Shown piece after piece: positions 17,006-26,334 of a DNA stretch of 64,000 nt. The stretch's first letter is position 1, and every line of letters starts with the position of its first letter. Made by a program: the position numbers and the translations under genes. Origin of the DNA: CAZTHM01 sp041946825 (GTDB lineage Bacteria; Acidobacteriota; Terriglobia; UBA7540); the NCBI GenBank assembly GCA_041946825.1, contig JBHGBD010000018.1, positions 1 through 64,000 of the forward strand. The letters are read 5' to 3'. Below the pieces are notes generated by a model. The model was not told the origin of the DNA. It saw only the letters and a program-made list of their open reading frames with translations, and did not search any database.

Positions 17006-18265
17006 ATGCGCGCATACTGGCAAGCGGTCGGCGAAAATCTGCGGCTGGCGTTGGACACCCTGCGCACCCACAAGTTCAGATCGCTCTTGACGGTTCTGGG
17101 AGTATTTATCGGCACCCTCACGGTGATTGCCGTCGCCTCAATTATTTCCGGCCTCGATGCCCAACTGGTTGCGACTGCCGAACAATATGGCACGCGAGTT
17201 ATCTGGATCTACAAGATCCAGATGGGCCTTCCCCACCGGCTGACTCGCGAGGAGCGCCTGCGCAAACCACTTACCTACGAGGACGCGATGGCCATTCAAG
17301 AGCAATGTCCGGCCGTAGAACTAGTTTCCGTCGCGATTTTCCAGGGTTTGGGGGATTTCGGCCTGCCACCTTCCACGGCGCGCTACCAATCACGAGAAAT
17401 GGCAGGGGCGCAATTCATGGGTGTGGACGCCAATTACATTCTTTTGGCCAATACCGCCCTCGCCGATGGTCGCTTTTTCACCGAGGCGGACGACATGCAT
17501 CGCCGCAATGTTACCGTGCTCGGCGCCAACGTGGTCGAGGAACTCTTTCAGGGCGAAGACCCGGTCGGCAAGACCGTCACGGTGGATGGGCACCCCTTTG
17601 AGGTGGTAGGAACGTTTCAGAAGTTTAAGGGAGTCTTGGGCGACAACCCGGATGACCGGAACGTCCTCATCCCCCTCCGAACCTACAAGAAGCTCTACCC
17701 CACGGCGAAAGACCACTTCCTCAGTGCCCTGGCGAACCGAGGCGAGATGGACCAGGCTCAGGATCAGATCCGGGGCCTCCTGCGCCGCCGCCGCCAAGTC
17801 AAACTCTCCGACCCGGACAATTTCGGTATGGCGACAGCGGAATCGCTGGTTGGGGAATTTCGCCAAATCATCAGCACGGTCGCACTTGTAATGGTGGTTA
17901 TTTCCTCGATTGGCTTGCTGGTGGGAGGCATCGGAGTCATGGACATCATGCTCGTCTCAGTTACGGAGCGCACGAGGGAAATCGGCGTGCGCAAGGCGGT
18001 GGGTGCCCGCCAACGCGACATTGCGTGGCAGTTCTTGCTGGAGGCCGTCGTGCTGACCGGCTCGGGCGGCCTGCTGGGGATTGTCGCAGGGTGGACGCTC
18101 AGCTTTCTCATCCGCGTGCTTGTGCCCAGCCTGCCTTCTACGGTTCCGCTCTGGTCCGTCGTCACCGGCCTGGTCGTCGCCACTAGCATTGGATTATTCT
18201 TCGGCCTTTGGCCCGCCCTCAAGGCCGCTCGCCTCGACCCCATCGCCGCCCTGCGGTACGAGTGA
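17006..18265 (+). CDS. MacB/FtsX-like ABC transporter permease 2
   Basis: 419 aa. The ATG is one base after the stop of permease 1, so the two are translationally coupled and probably form a heterodimer. The layout matches its neighbour: N-terminal helix in SLLTVLGVFIGTLTVIAVAS (residues 28-47), MacB periplasmic core, then FtsX helices (VALVMVVISSIGLLVGGIGV near 290; ERTREIGVRKAVGARQRDI follows). It ends with PALKAARLDPIAALRYE. The paralogy suggests an old tandem duplication. No ATP-binding subunit is found between 15.4 and 18.6 kb; either it is encoded elsewhere or was lost together with the 3' end of the adjacent PadR gene. Confidence 0.9.
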   Translation: MRAYWQAVGENLRLALDTLRTHKFRSLLTVLGVFIGTLTVIAVASIISGLDAQLVATAEQYGTRVIWIYKIQMGLPHRLTREERLRKPLTYEDAMAIQEQCPAVELVSVAIFQGLGDFGLPPSTARYQSREMAGAQFMGVDANYILLANTALADGRFFTEADDMHRRNVTVLGANVVEELFQGEDPVGKTVTVDGHPFEVVGTFQKFKGVLGDNPDDRNVLIPLRTYKKLYPTAKDHFLSALANRGEMDQAQDQIRGLLRRRRQVKLSDPDNFGMATAESLVGEFRQIISTVALVMVVISSIGLLVGGIGVMDIMLVSVTERTREIGVRKAVGARQRDIAWQFLLEAVVLTGSGGLLGIVAGWTLSFLIRVLVPSLPSTVPLWSVVTGLVVATSIGLFFGLWPALKAARLDPIAALRYE

Positions 18266-18388
18266 CGGACCACAATCCCCCTTTCCTGTCGGTCTGCCTT
18301 AACTCCTATCAAGGCGGCATCCGAAGTCCCTGTTGACTTCCTACAGGGAGGCGAGTTTGCTCCTGTTGGAATTCTAGAGGAGGCACTC

Positions 18389-18637
18389 ATGCGCAGGGCG
18401 AAGGAAGACATCCTGCGCGGCACACTGGATTTGCTGGTGCTGAAAACGCTCGAGACTCTCGGACCCCTGCACGGTTTCGGCATCGCACGAAGGATTGAGC
18501 AGGTCTCCGAGGACTTGCTGCACCTCAATCAAGGCTCACTCTACCCGGCGCTGCTCCGCCTGGAGCAGCGGGGCTGGATCAGTTCCAAGTGGGGCAAGTC
18601 CGACAACGACCGGCGGGTGGCCCACGCTTGCCAGTAG
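18389..18637 (+). pseudogene. PadR-family regulator, 3'-truncated
   Basis: 82 codons. Residues 1-77 match the PadR winged helix closely: LRGTLDLLVLKTLETLGP, HGFGIARRIEQ, LNQGSLYPALLRLEQRGWI, then the beta-wing SSKWGKSDNDRR. Intact acidobacterial PadR proteins continue after NDRR with AKFYSLT-like residues and a dimerisation helix of about 30 aa. Here the reading changes to VAHACQ and stops. The continuation was not recognised in the other frames downstream, which points to a recombination or deletion boundary near 18618 rather than a simple frameshift. PadR genes of this type commonly regulate MacB-like permease genes like those just upstream. A strong AGAGGAGG site precedes the ATG at 18389. 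It may be nonfunctional or a DNA-binding fragment. Confidence 0.75.
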
Positions 18638-19115
18638 ATGGACGCACTAGCCTTGCGCTTTATGCAAGGGAGGGCATGGAATTTCCCCACCGATAACCGC
18701 GCTACCCTTCGCCCCCCGCCGAAGCATGGGCCGGCGGGCGCCCCGACCGATCGACTCGGCACATCCCTCAAAGGTAAGCTAACTAGGTAAGCTACGTAAA
18801 GTCTGAAAGGCCCCAAGTGTGGCATTTTGCCCCACCCGGCGAAAGCCCTCAAGGCCTCGCCTTGTTTCTGTAACTAACTTGTTATCAATAGGTTAAGATT
18901 TTGGCTGAGGGCCGGCCGATGATGATTTTGAGACCAGTGAGACTGATGAGACTTTCCCGGCTGGGCAGGGCGGACTCGAGCGAGCGCGGCCGATTCCCAC
19001 TCGGGGGGGATTTGCGCAGGCCGCCGCGGCGTGACCACCGCGGCATGAGTCTGCCGAGCCGATCGCCTGATGGATTGCTGGAGAGCCCGGGCGAATATCC
19101 AAACCCGGTTCAGGT
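18638..19115. other. Non-coding region after the truncated PadR gene
   Basis: There is no recognisable gene. A direct repeat AGGTAAGCT occurs twice at 18773-18795 separated by four bases. Base composition varies from GC-rich (18700-18760) to AT-rich (18865-18900). It may be the scar of the event that removed the PadR 3' end; no IS ends or transposase remnant were seen. Confidence 0.6.
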
Positions 19116-19538
19116 CTATCTCTTGATCCCCGCCCCTTTCATCCTCCCGCCCACGACGCCCCAGGCCACGACTTCGACGACAAGGTCACCGGTCTTCTTG
19201 TTTGTCTTGACCTGGACGAAGACCTGATCGCCCACCTTCAGCATACTCAAGTCCGCTTTTTTGCTGTCGTGGTAGAACTTCGTAGAAGGGGTCACCTTGA
19301 ATGATTGCCCGTCGCCGTAGGGCGTCTTGTCCAGGACAAGCTCGTCGCTCTTGATCTCTTTGATGACCCCCAGCTTGAGGTGCTGGTACGCCCGGGCGGT
19401 CGACGTGGGATTGCCGAACCGCGCGGTTTCCTGTTTCGGCGGGTCGGAAGTTGTGAGTGGCGCGGAATCCTGCCCCCAGCATACGGAAGCCATTGCAATG
19501 AGTCCTGCCAAAACCGCAAGATTTCTGCTTGTTTTCAT
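19116..19538 (-). CDS. Small secreted protein, DUF5666-like
   Basis: 140 aa from the ATG at 19538, which follows GGAGGCAGG; a start 18 nt earlier would overlap that site. A signal peptide (MKTSRNLAVLAGLIAMASVCWG, cleavage before QDSAP) is followed by a single small beta-rich domain: GVIKEIKSDELVLDKT, then FKVTPSTKFYHD, then LSMLKVGDQVFVQVKTNKKTG, ending VVEVVAWG. This strand pattern resembles DUF5666/OB-like domains that recur in secreted bacterial proteins of unknown role. The assignment is inferred from pattern only. It is followed by no partner gene on its strand. Confidence 0.7.
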   Translation of the reverse strand: MKTSRNLAVLAGLIAMASVCWGQDSAPLTTSDPPKQETARFGNPTSTARAYQHLKLGVIKEIKSDELVLDKTPYGDGQSFKVTPSTKFYHDSKKADLSMLKVGDQVFVQVKTNKKTGDLVVEVVAWGVVGGRMKGAGIKR

Positions 19539-19650
19539 CCTGCCTCCATCCATCAACCGCAGTTAGTGTCACTCAGCCACTTGGCAGCATTCAATTAGGA
19601 CAAGTACTGGATACCTTTTCATATCTTCAAAAGCGAAACCTCAGTTACAC

Positions 19651-20913
19651 CTAAAGCTCCTTAAGGCGCACACGGCGCGCGCCGAATGCAAAGAGTCTCG
19701 CCGGAATGTTTCGCAGTCCCGGGACGCTGGTCATGAGCCGGAGTTGCCATGGAGCGCGGGCCGGCTGGTTGGCGGCGAGGACATTGGCGATCAGGTTCTT
19801 CTGGAAGAAATCCTGCATGGCTTGTATGACCCGGGTTGGCCATTCACGCTGGCGCTGCACTTCGGCAAGCTTTGACTCCGGGACGTGCCCCGCTTTCAGC
19901 GGACCGGATAATACGTTCGCGGCCACGGCGGCGTCTTGAATGGCGTAGTTGATCCCGACGCCCGCCACGGGAGACATCACATGCGCGGCGTCACCGATGA
20001 GAAGCAGCCCTGGCCTGTGCCATCGCGCGCAACGACTGGCCTCGACCGAAAGGAGCGAGAACTGTCGCCAATCGGTCAGCGACTCGACATGCTGGGCCAG
20101 GCGTGGCTCGATTTCCAGGATCGTCTTCCTTATTGCTTCGACGCCCTGTTCGCGCAAGCGGGGATACTGGCCCTTGGGAAAGACCAGGCCTGCCTGCCAG
20201 TAGTCAACCCGATCGAGCGCAATAAGCATGCGCCCGCGGCCGATGCCTCCGTAAACGCCTCCGGTGACTTCCAGGTCTTGCGGCAGTTTGGGGATTCGGA
20301 ACCAGAGAATATCCATCGGGGGCGATTTCCTGACCGGCACGATTCCGGCTAACTGACGCAGTTGGGAGAATCTGCCATCGGCTCCGACAGTGAGCGGGGC
20401 GCGCACCTCGTGCCAGCCCTCCGATCCCAGATACTGCACTCCGAGAACGACACCGTTTTCCTCGACAAGATTCCTCACATTGGCGCCCATCACGAGCTTG
20501 AAAGAAGGATATTTTGCCGCCTCGGCGGTGATGAATTCCAGAAATTGCGATTGGGGAATCAACAGGATGTAGGGGAATCGGGTTTTCAATCGCGTCAAAT
20601 CGAAGGGGCGAAATGGGCCGTCGCTAAACTGGATCGTGGGCCCAGTGGCCTTGGAATGTCGCATCCCGTGGATGGGCGCTGCCAATCCGATTTGGTCCAA
20701 TATTTCGAGAACCGCGGGATGCAGCGTGTCACCCCGGAATTCGCGGTCGAAGTCCCTGTGCATTTCGAGGAGAATTACTGGAATTCCCTGGCGCGCCAGG
20801 AAAAGCGCTAACATAGCGCCGCCAGGCCCCCCTCCGACGACGCAGCAGGACGTTTTCTCAACGTCGACGATTTCAACTCGCTGCGCTTGTGCATCAGCAG
20901 AGGTCAGGGGCAT
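19651..20913 (-). CDS. FAD-dependent monooxygenase-like oxidoreductase (UbiH/PHBH fold)
   Basis: 420 aa from the ATG at 20913; a GTG six nt earlier is in the GAGGTGTG ribosome region. An ADP-binding VVGGGPGGAMLALFLARQG (about residues 25-43) is followed by a Glu at the strand end (LLEMHRD). The second FAD signature LLIGDAAHVMSPVAGVGINY lies near 303-322. Both are diagnostic of the p-hydroxybenzoate hydroxylase superfamily. Members hydroxylate aromatic or quinone precursors or act on antibiotics, using NAD(P)H and O2. The substrate is unknown; the nearest neighbours are the DUF4136 gene and efflux operon upstream on the same strand, so a link with detoxification is possible but unproven. The C-terminus is basic (RRVRLKEL). 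Confidence 0.88.
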   Translation of the reverse strand: MPLTSADAQAQRVEIVDVEKTSCCVVGGGPGGAMLALFLARQGIPVILLEMHRDFDREFRGDTLHPAVLEILDQIGLAAPIHGMRHSKATGPTIQFSDGPFRPFDLTRLKTRFPYILLIPQSQFLEFITAEAAKYPSFKLVMGANVRNLVEENGVVLGVQYLGSEGWHEVRAPLTVGADGRFSQLRQLAGIVPVRKSPPMDILWFRIPKLPQDLEVTGGVYGGIGRGRMLIALDRVDYWQAGLVFPKGQYPRLREQGVEAIRKTILEIEPRLAQHVESLTDWRQFSLLSVEASRCARWHRPGLLLIGDAAHVMSPVAGVGINYAIQDAAVAANVLSGPLKAGHVPESKLAEVQRQREWPTRVIQAMQDFFQKNLIANVLAANQPARAPWQLRLMTSVPGLRNIPARLFAFGARRVRLKEL

Positions 20914-20971
20914 GGTCACACCTCATTTCTCGACCGGCGATGATGAGTAAGGCTGGGCCGATCAAGGCTCT

Positions 20972-21484
20972 CTACTTGGCTTTCGGAGGAAAGTCCTTGA
21001 ACAGTTTTGCGACGACTTTCTCAAGCCTGGCAATATTTTTCTCGGTCTTGTCAGACACCGTTTCGGTGGCGACGCCGCGCCAGACCAGTTGCTTGGCTGG
21101 CACGTCGTAGAGATCCACAATCAAAGTCCCTTCCAACTCTGTAACTCTGTTAACGGAGAACGGACCCCCTGACCATCGCCCGCCCGGGCCGAAGCCCTGA
21201 AGCGACATGTTCTCTTTGATTCCGCCGTTGTAAGTGACAAACAAATCGGCGCCCGTGTCGACCCTCTTCAGGCCCTTTTCGGCTAGCTGACGGTCGATGT
21301 TCTCGGTGATGCGCTGGTTCCACAACGGATTCTTCGCGGGGTTCTTGCTCGGCGCCCACGCGTAAGTTTTGAACTTTGCAAAGTGCGTGTTGTGATCGTA
21401 GTCCGTGCTCACCTTCTGAGCAAAGACATCAACTGTCAGCAATGTCAGCGAAAGCAGCACAGTTATCATTCGTCCAGTTGCCAT
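20972..21484 (-). CDS. DUF4136 domain-containing secreted protein
   Basis: 170 aa from the ATG at 21484, with GGGAGG upstream. A signal peptide (MITVLLSLTLLTVDVFAQ) is followed by the DUF4136 pattern: DYDHNTHFAKFKTYAW near the start of the mature protein, a helix NIDRQLAEKGL, DLFVTYNGG, TLIVDLYDVPAKQLVWRGVA, and a C-terminal KVVAKLFKDFPP. Proteins of this family are periplasmic or outer-membrane associated and of unknown function. It starts 39 nt after the RND pump stop and is likely the last gene of that operon. Confidence 0.88.
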   Translation of the reverse strand: MATGRMITVLLSLTLLTVDVFAQKVSTDYDHNTHFAKFKTYAWAPSKNPAKNPLWNQRITENIDRQLAEKGLKRVDTGADLFVTYNGGIKENMSLQGFGPGGRWSGGPFSVNRVTELEGTLIVDLYDVPAKQLVWRGVATETVSDKTEKNIARLEKVVAKLFKDFPPKAK

Positions 21485-21522
21485 AAATCGCCTCCCTTCG
21501 ATCGCGCCGTCTTGGACTTCTT

Positions 21523-24500
21523 TCAGTTCCCCGGGCCGGCGCGCGAGTTCATCGGCTCCCACTTCACGATTTTCAAATCCAGCACACAGATCGAATAAAT
21601 GACGGGCACCATCAACAACGTCACGAATGTGGCGACGGCGAGTCCCCCGATCTGCGCGTAACAGAGCGGCTCCCAAAGCGGTCCCCCATGCATGGCTAAG
21701 GGGAACAGCCCGAGGATGGTCGCGCCGACGGTAATCATGACCGGCCGCAAGCGGACGATCCCTGCGTCGAGCAGAGCTTGCTCAAGCGGTTCGCCTCGCT
21801 CATGAGCCTCCTCGATGAAATCGAAGAGGACGATGACGTGGCTGACAATCACTCCGACCAGGCTCGCAATCCCCAGAAACGCCATAAACCCGAACGGCGC
21901 GTCCATAATCCGAAGAGCGATGAGCGCGCCGACCATGCCGTAGGGGATCGCAGCGTAAACGATGAGCGGCTTGACCGCGTTCCGGAACTGTATGACCAGG
22001 GAAAGGAAGATGGCGACCACGGAGATCAGCATGACGACCGCGATGTTGAAAAAACTCTCCTTCTGTTTTTCCTCTTCCCCGCCGATCTGCATTTTGTAGC
22101 CGGGCGGAAGCGCCTTTTCAAAATCTGTCAACCGTGTGCGGGCTGCGTTGAGTACTTCCGACGGCAGGGTTCCGGGCACCGGAAAGGCGGAAACCGTGAT
22201 CGTGCGAAATTGATTTCGTCGCTGGAGTTTCTGAGTTTCCATCCCGTAAGCGATGGACGAGATTTGCCCCAGCGGGACTTTTTGCGGCCTTTCCGGCGAA
22301 TGAACGTAAAGACTCTGGATATCGCTCAGTTGTGCGCGTTCGTCCATCCTCAGGCGCATCAGCACTGGGATTTCCTTGTTGCCTTCGCGCAAGGTCGTGA
22401 CTTGGCTCCCGTACATGCCCGAGACCGAGGAGGAGGCAACGTCGAGATTCGAAAAGCCTGCGAGATTGGCGCGATCGGGGTCCACCTGGAGCTTGACAAC
22501 GAAGTTCTCCGCGCCCCAGTCGTCACGGACACGGTCGGCGTCGGGGACGGCACGGAAGATGGATTTTGCCTGCTCCCCCAGGGCGCGCAAGGTAGGGATG
22601 TCTTCGCCTGAGATTCGGATAGAGACCGGAATTCCCACCGGAGGCCCATTCTCGAGTTGGCGAACGTCCACCCGCGCCCCCGGCACGCCGGCTGAAAGGG
22701 CTTGTTGCAATGGTCCGACAAGGTGGTTGGTGTCGTGCTTGTCCTGGACGTGAATGATGATTTGCGCGTAGTTCAACTGCTGCTGCTCGGGCGAAACAGA
22801 AAACCAGAATCGCGGGCCGCCGCCACCCAGAAAAGTGGTTAGTGATTTGAGAACCGCGCGAGGCTGGCCCTTCTCGTCCGGGAATCCTTTTCCGTATTCA
22901 TCGGCCACTCGCCGGATGATTGCTTCGGCACGACGCGCGGCCTGATTGGTGGCGAAAAGCGGCACGTCCTCAGGCAGCCATATATCCACGTAGGACAAAT
23001 ACGAGAGATCCTTAGGAAAGAAGCTCTCCTTAAGGCTTCTCACAAAGAATAGACCAGCTGCCACAAACACCAGGGAGGCAGCAAAAGCCAGCCATCGATG
23101 CTGGAGGGCCCGTCGTCCCAATCGGAAATAAACGCCCGTGAAACCGGAATCACGACGGTCCTCCATCGGGCGATCGGGCGTGCGGCCTGGTCGGAGTAGG
23201 TAGTAACCCAACAGCGGAATGAAGGTCATGGAAACCAGCCGAGAAGCGATGAGGGAGCAGGTAAGGACAATCGGGAGGGTGTAAATGAATCGTCCCGTGT
23301 CGCCCGGAAGCGCCAGAAAGGGCAAATAGGCAACGATGTTAGTCACCGTCGCAAACATAATGACCGTAGCGAGCTTGGTGGGCCCGAGCCACGCGGCGAC
23401 GACAGGCGGATGCCCTCGGGCAAGGTCACGCTTAATGGCGTCTCCCGCCACGACAGGGTCGTCCACCAGCAACCCGAGCGCGATGATGAGGGAGGCAATC
23501 GAGACCTGCTGCAGGTCGATGCCGAGCAAGTGCATCATGCCGTAAGTCATCGCCAGCGTGAGCGGGATGGAGAGAGCCAGCAGCACGGCCGACCGCCACT
23601 CCCAGAATCCGATCAGCGCCACTACCACAACCAGCACAACGGCTTCATAGAGGCTCCTCATGAAAAGATCGATGGCTTCCTTGACCTGCATAGGCTGGTC
23701 GGACGTCCGGGCAATGATCAAATCGCGCGGCAGTCGGGCGGACAGGTTGGCGAGAGCCTTGTCGATTTCCGTGCCGAATTTCCCGATCTGTTCGCCCGGC
23801 CGCATCTGGACCGCCAGGGTCACCGCGCGAGTCCGTTGCCACTTCCCGGCGCCGTCGCGCCAGGTGAAGAAGTTCAAGAACCGCGGCGGGCTTTGATAGG
23901 AGCGCGAAGTTTCGACCAGGTCGCGCAGATAAACGGGCGTACCGGTGGAGGACGTTCCGATCAGGACGTCCCCAATCTCCTTTTCGCTCTTGAATTCCCC
24001 GGAAGGGTCGATGGAGAGATTCTTATTCTCAACTTCCAGCAGGCCGCCACGGAGGGTGATATTACGCCCCGACAGAACCTGGACGAGCGTCGCGGGCAGG
24101 ACGCCGTATGACGCCAGCCGTTCCTGGGAGTACTCCAGATAGACCGTCTCATCCAGGAGGCCGGAGCGAGACACCTTGGAAGCCTGCGGAACAGTCTGAA
24201 TCGTCCGCTGAATCAAGTCGGTGAAGTCGTCGAGCTCGCGGTAACTATATTGATCGCCGGCGACGGAAGCGAGTTTGGCAGCGCTCTCACGCGGGTCGCG
24301 AATGATAACGGGCAGCCATGCGTCGGGATGGAATTCCGAAGCGTGGAGGTGCTCCTGGATGAAATGCTCGGTGTACCTCATGATGCTGGCATCGTCGGAC
24401 CGGGTCACTCCGTCCAACACAACAAACCCTGGCCCCTCCACGATCTGAACGTCATGCGCGAAGTCATCCCGCGTGGCTTGCTCCGCAGCCGCGTCCATGT

Positions 24501-25128
24501 GCCGCCGGATACTCTCCGCACTAATCGAGTGCGGGCAGCCCACGACGATGCTGAAGGGGCTTCCAGCTCCGAGGGAGGGCTTTCGGCGCCGCACACGCTC
24601 GAGCACCTGTTGAATGGCCTGGGCGCGAACGGCGATCTCCACTTCGCTCACCTTGGGGCTGGCGACGGTGAGCATCAAAGCCGCCGTATCGCCAAAATCC
24701 TTGATGAAGTTAACCGGCCCTGCGCCTTGCGGCAGGTCGCGAATGCCGTCGAGCTTGCCCTTGATGTCGTCAAACTCCTTGCCCGTGTCGTCAACCCTCT
24801 CGTCAAGTTCTACGTAGACGATGGAGACGCTGCCACGCGAGATGGACTCGATCTTCTTGACCTTGGAGTTTTCGGCCATCTTCTCTTCGACCTTGCGTGT
24901 GACGAGTTGTTCGATCTTCTCCGCGCCCGCTCCCGGCCAGGGGCAGATCGCTACCGCAACCCGCACCGGGATGTCGGGGTCTTTGCGCTGGGGCATCTTG
25001 ATGTACCCGTAGACGCCCCAGAGAAGCGTCCCGAAAAGCAGTACCCAGGAAATCTGGCGATACTCGGTGAAAAAGCGAGCTGTGTTATGGGTCGTAGCGA
25101 TAATGTCAGAGTCGGTCTTGTGAGCCAT
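21523..25128 (-). CDS. RND efflux pump, inner-membrane permease with enlarged porter domain
   Basis: 1201 aa, clearly longer than AcrB/CzcA (about 1030-1070). The N-terminal helix 1 region (ISWVLLFGTLLWGVYGYIKMP) is followed by the porter domain, TM helices 2-6 with the proton-relay GLLVDDPVV (adjacent Asp pair) and a second half with GVIVSHVIVLFDFIEEA. The extra length is mainly an insert at about residues 165-290 between VASPKVSEVEIAVRAQ and YSYRELDDFTDLIQRT, a region continuous in typical pumps. The insert has mixed alpha/beta character with several His residues. The pump is proton-driven and works with the adaptor and TolC encoded just upstream. Whether the substrate is drugs, metals or lipids is not readable. 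There is no clear Shine-Dalgarno before the ATG, 81 nt after the adaptor gene. Confidence 0.92.
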   Translation of the reverse strand: MAHKTDSDIIATTHNTARFFTEYRQISWVLLFGTLLWGVYGYIKMPQRKDPDIPVRVAVAICPWPGAGAEKIEQLVTRKVEEKMAENSKVKKIESISRGSVSIVYVELDERVDDTGKEFDDIKGKLDGIRDLPQGAGPVNFIKDFGDTAALMLTVASPKVSEVEIAVRAQAIQQVLERVRRRKPSLGAGSPFSIVVGCPHSISAESIRRHMDAAAEQATRDDFAHDVQIVEGPGFVVLDGVTRSDDASIMRYTEHFIQEHLHASEFHPDAWLPVIIRDPRESAAKLASVAGDQYSYRELDDFTDLIQRTIQTVPQASKVSRSGLLDETVYLEYSQERLASYGVLPATLVQVLSGRNITLRGGLLEVENKNLSIDPSGEFKSEKEIGDVLIGTSSTGTPVYLRDLVETSRSYQSPPRFLNFFTWRDGAGKWQRTRAVTLAVQMRPGEQIGKFGTEIDKALANLSARLPRDLIIARTSDQPMQVKEAIDLFMRSLYEAVVLVVVVALIGFWEWRSAVLLALSIPLTLAMTYGMMHLLGIDLQQVSIASLIIALGLLVDDPVVAGDAIKRDLARGHPPVVAAWLGPTKLATVIMFATVTNIVAYLPFLALPGDTGRFIYTLPIVLTCSLIASRLVSMTFIPLLGYYLLRPGRTPDRPMEDRRDSGFTGVYFRLGRRALQHRWLAFAASLVFVAAGLFFVRSLKESFFPKDLSYLSYVDIWLPEDVPLFATNQAARRAEAIIRRVADEYGKGFPDEKGQPRAVLKSLTTFLGGGGPRFWFSVSPEQQQLNYAQIIIHVQDKHDTNHLVGPLQQALSAGVPGARVDVRQLENGPPVGIPVSIRISGEDIPTLRALGEQAKSIFRAVPDADRVRDDWGAENFVVKLQVDPDRANLAGFSNLDVASSSVSGMYGSQVTTLREGNKEIPVLMRLRMDERAQLSDIQSLYVHSPERPQKVPLGQISSIAYGMETQKLQRRNQFRTITVSAFPVPGTLPSEVLNAARTRLTDFEKALPPGYKMQIGGEEEKQKESFFNIAVVMLISVVAIFLSLVIQFRNAVKPLIVYAAIPYGMVGALIALRIMDAPFGFMAFLGIASLVGVIVSHVIVLFDFIEEAHERGEPLEQALLDAGIVRLRPVMITVGATILGLFPLAMHGGPLWEPLCYAQIGGLAVATFVTLLMVPVIYSICVLDLKIVKWEPMNSRAGPGN

Positions 25129-25209
25129 AGACTTAGGATTGAGTCATTCAATTAGCCGGTGCATGAATCGATGAACACCGCATCCATTCAGCTGTATTCT
25201 CCGTAGGCG

Positions 25210-26334
25210 TCAGGGGATAATCCGGACTTGCTCTCCGTCGGAGACGACCGTGGCTCCAGTCACGATAACGCGTTCGCCTGGCCGAACACCGCTCGCCACA
25301 GTGATCGTATTGCCGTAGGCTTCTCCGAGGGCGATTTTGCGAACGCGCGCAATCTGCTTGTCACCCTGATCCTCAACCACGACCGCAGCGTATCCATTGG
25401 CGTCTCCCTGCGGGCGGATGATGGCTGCGAGCGGGACCGCCGGCACCGGCGTTCGTAGCGGTTCCGCCGGCAACTCCAGCGCCGCAATCATTCCGGGCTT
25501 CAGGAGGCCTCCCGAGTTGTCCACAAGAAGTTCCACATCAAAGACCCGGCTGCGAAGATCTGCCGAAGGCGCGAGCACCGTTACTTGACCGTGGAATTCT
25601 TTTCCACGCAGCGCTTCGGTTGTTACCGTCAGGGTCTGGCCGCGACGCACCTTCGGCAAGACCACATCCGGCACTCCGAACACAACCTTGACGAAATTCG
25701 TGTCGGCAAGTGTGAAAGCTGCGGTTCCGGGTCCGACCAGTGAACCGAGTTCCACCGCGCGCTTCAGAATGATGCCGTTCATGGGCGCGCGCACGGAGCA
25801 ATCCGCCAACGCGGTTTCGGCTTCCGCGAGCTGGGCCCGCGCCCCGGCTAGCGTCGCGGAGGCGGAGTCGCGTTGCGCCTTCGCCGCATCGTATTCCGGC
25901 TTGGTCAGGCTTTGGCTCGCGAACAACGTCGATGCGCGGTCAAAATCCAGGCCCGCCTTTTCCGCCGATGCTTCGGCTTGCGCCACCTGAGCTTTGGCTT
26001 GATTGACTTTTTCCGCGTAATCACGCTCGCGCACGCGCGCCAGTACTGTTCCGCGGGAAACAGCGTCACCTTCCTGGACGTTGCGGACAAGCCTGTCCAC
26101 GCCCCGTACCTGGAAAATCTCCTCGACATATCCCCCCACTTTGAAGGCCACTGTCACTTCAATATGCGGTTCGACATTGCCGGAATACCGGACGCCGCTG
26201 GCGCCGGAATACGCTTCAACGGTGCGGACGGACACAGGCGTGAGCGGTTTTTGATACGCTTCTTCGTGATGGCACGAGGCAAGAGACACGGCGCTCAGAA
26301 TAAGTGCTCCGGCAGTGAATTCACGCGCCCTCAT
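25210..26334 (-). CDS. RND efflux periplasmic adaptor (membrane-fusion) lipoprotein
   Basis: 374 aa. A lipobox LASC at about residues 18-21 predicts lipid attachment at the outer face of the inner membrane. The order is that of HlyD/AcrA adaptors: first beta-barrel/lipoyl half (VEPHIEVTVAFKVGGYVEEI and GDAVSRGTVLARV), an alpha-hairpin coiled coil (about 110-175, rich in AQAEAS and AKAQRDSASATLAGARAQL), second lipoyl half (VRAPMNGIILKRAVELGSLV), beta-barrel and membrane-proximal domain (GEAYGNTITVASGVRPGERVI). It links the RND pump to TolC. Its ATG overlaps the TolC stop in ATGA, with GGAGG five nt upstream, so translation is coupled. Confidence 0.93.
   Translation of the reverse strand: MRAREFTAGALILSAVSLASCHHEEAYQKPLTPVSVRTVEAYSGASGVRYSGNVEPHIEVTVAFKVGGYVEEIFQVRGVDRLVRNVQEGDAVSRGTVLARVRERDYAEKVNQAKAQVAQAEASAEKAGLDFDRASTLFASQSLTKPEYDAAKAQRDSASATLAGARAQLAEAETALADCSVRAPMNGIILKRAVELGSLVGPGTAAFTLADTNFVKVVFGVPDVVLPKVRRGQTLTVTTEALRGKEFHGQVTVLAPSADLRSRVFDVELLVDNSGGLLKPGMIAALELPAEPLRTPVPAVPLAAIIRPQGDANGYAAVVVEDQGDKQIARVRKIALGEAYGNTITVASGVRPGERVIVTGATVVSDGEQVRIIP

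Noticed and set aside
18773..18850. Possible sigma54 promoter or insertion-sequence end near GTGTGGCATTTTGCCCC
   Set aside because: The spacing between GG and GC is 4 bases shorter than the sigma54 -24/-12 pattern, and no matching inverted end or transposase was found.
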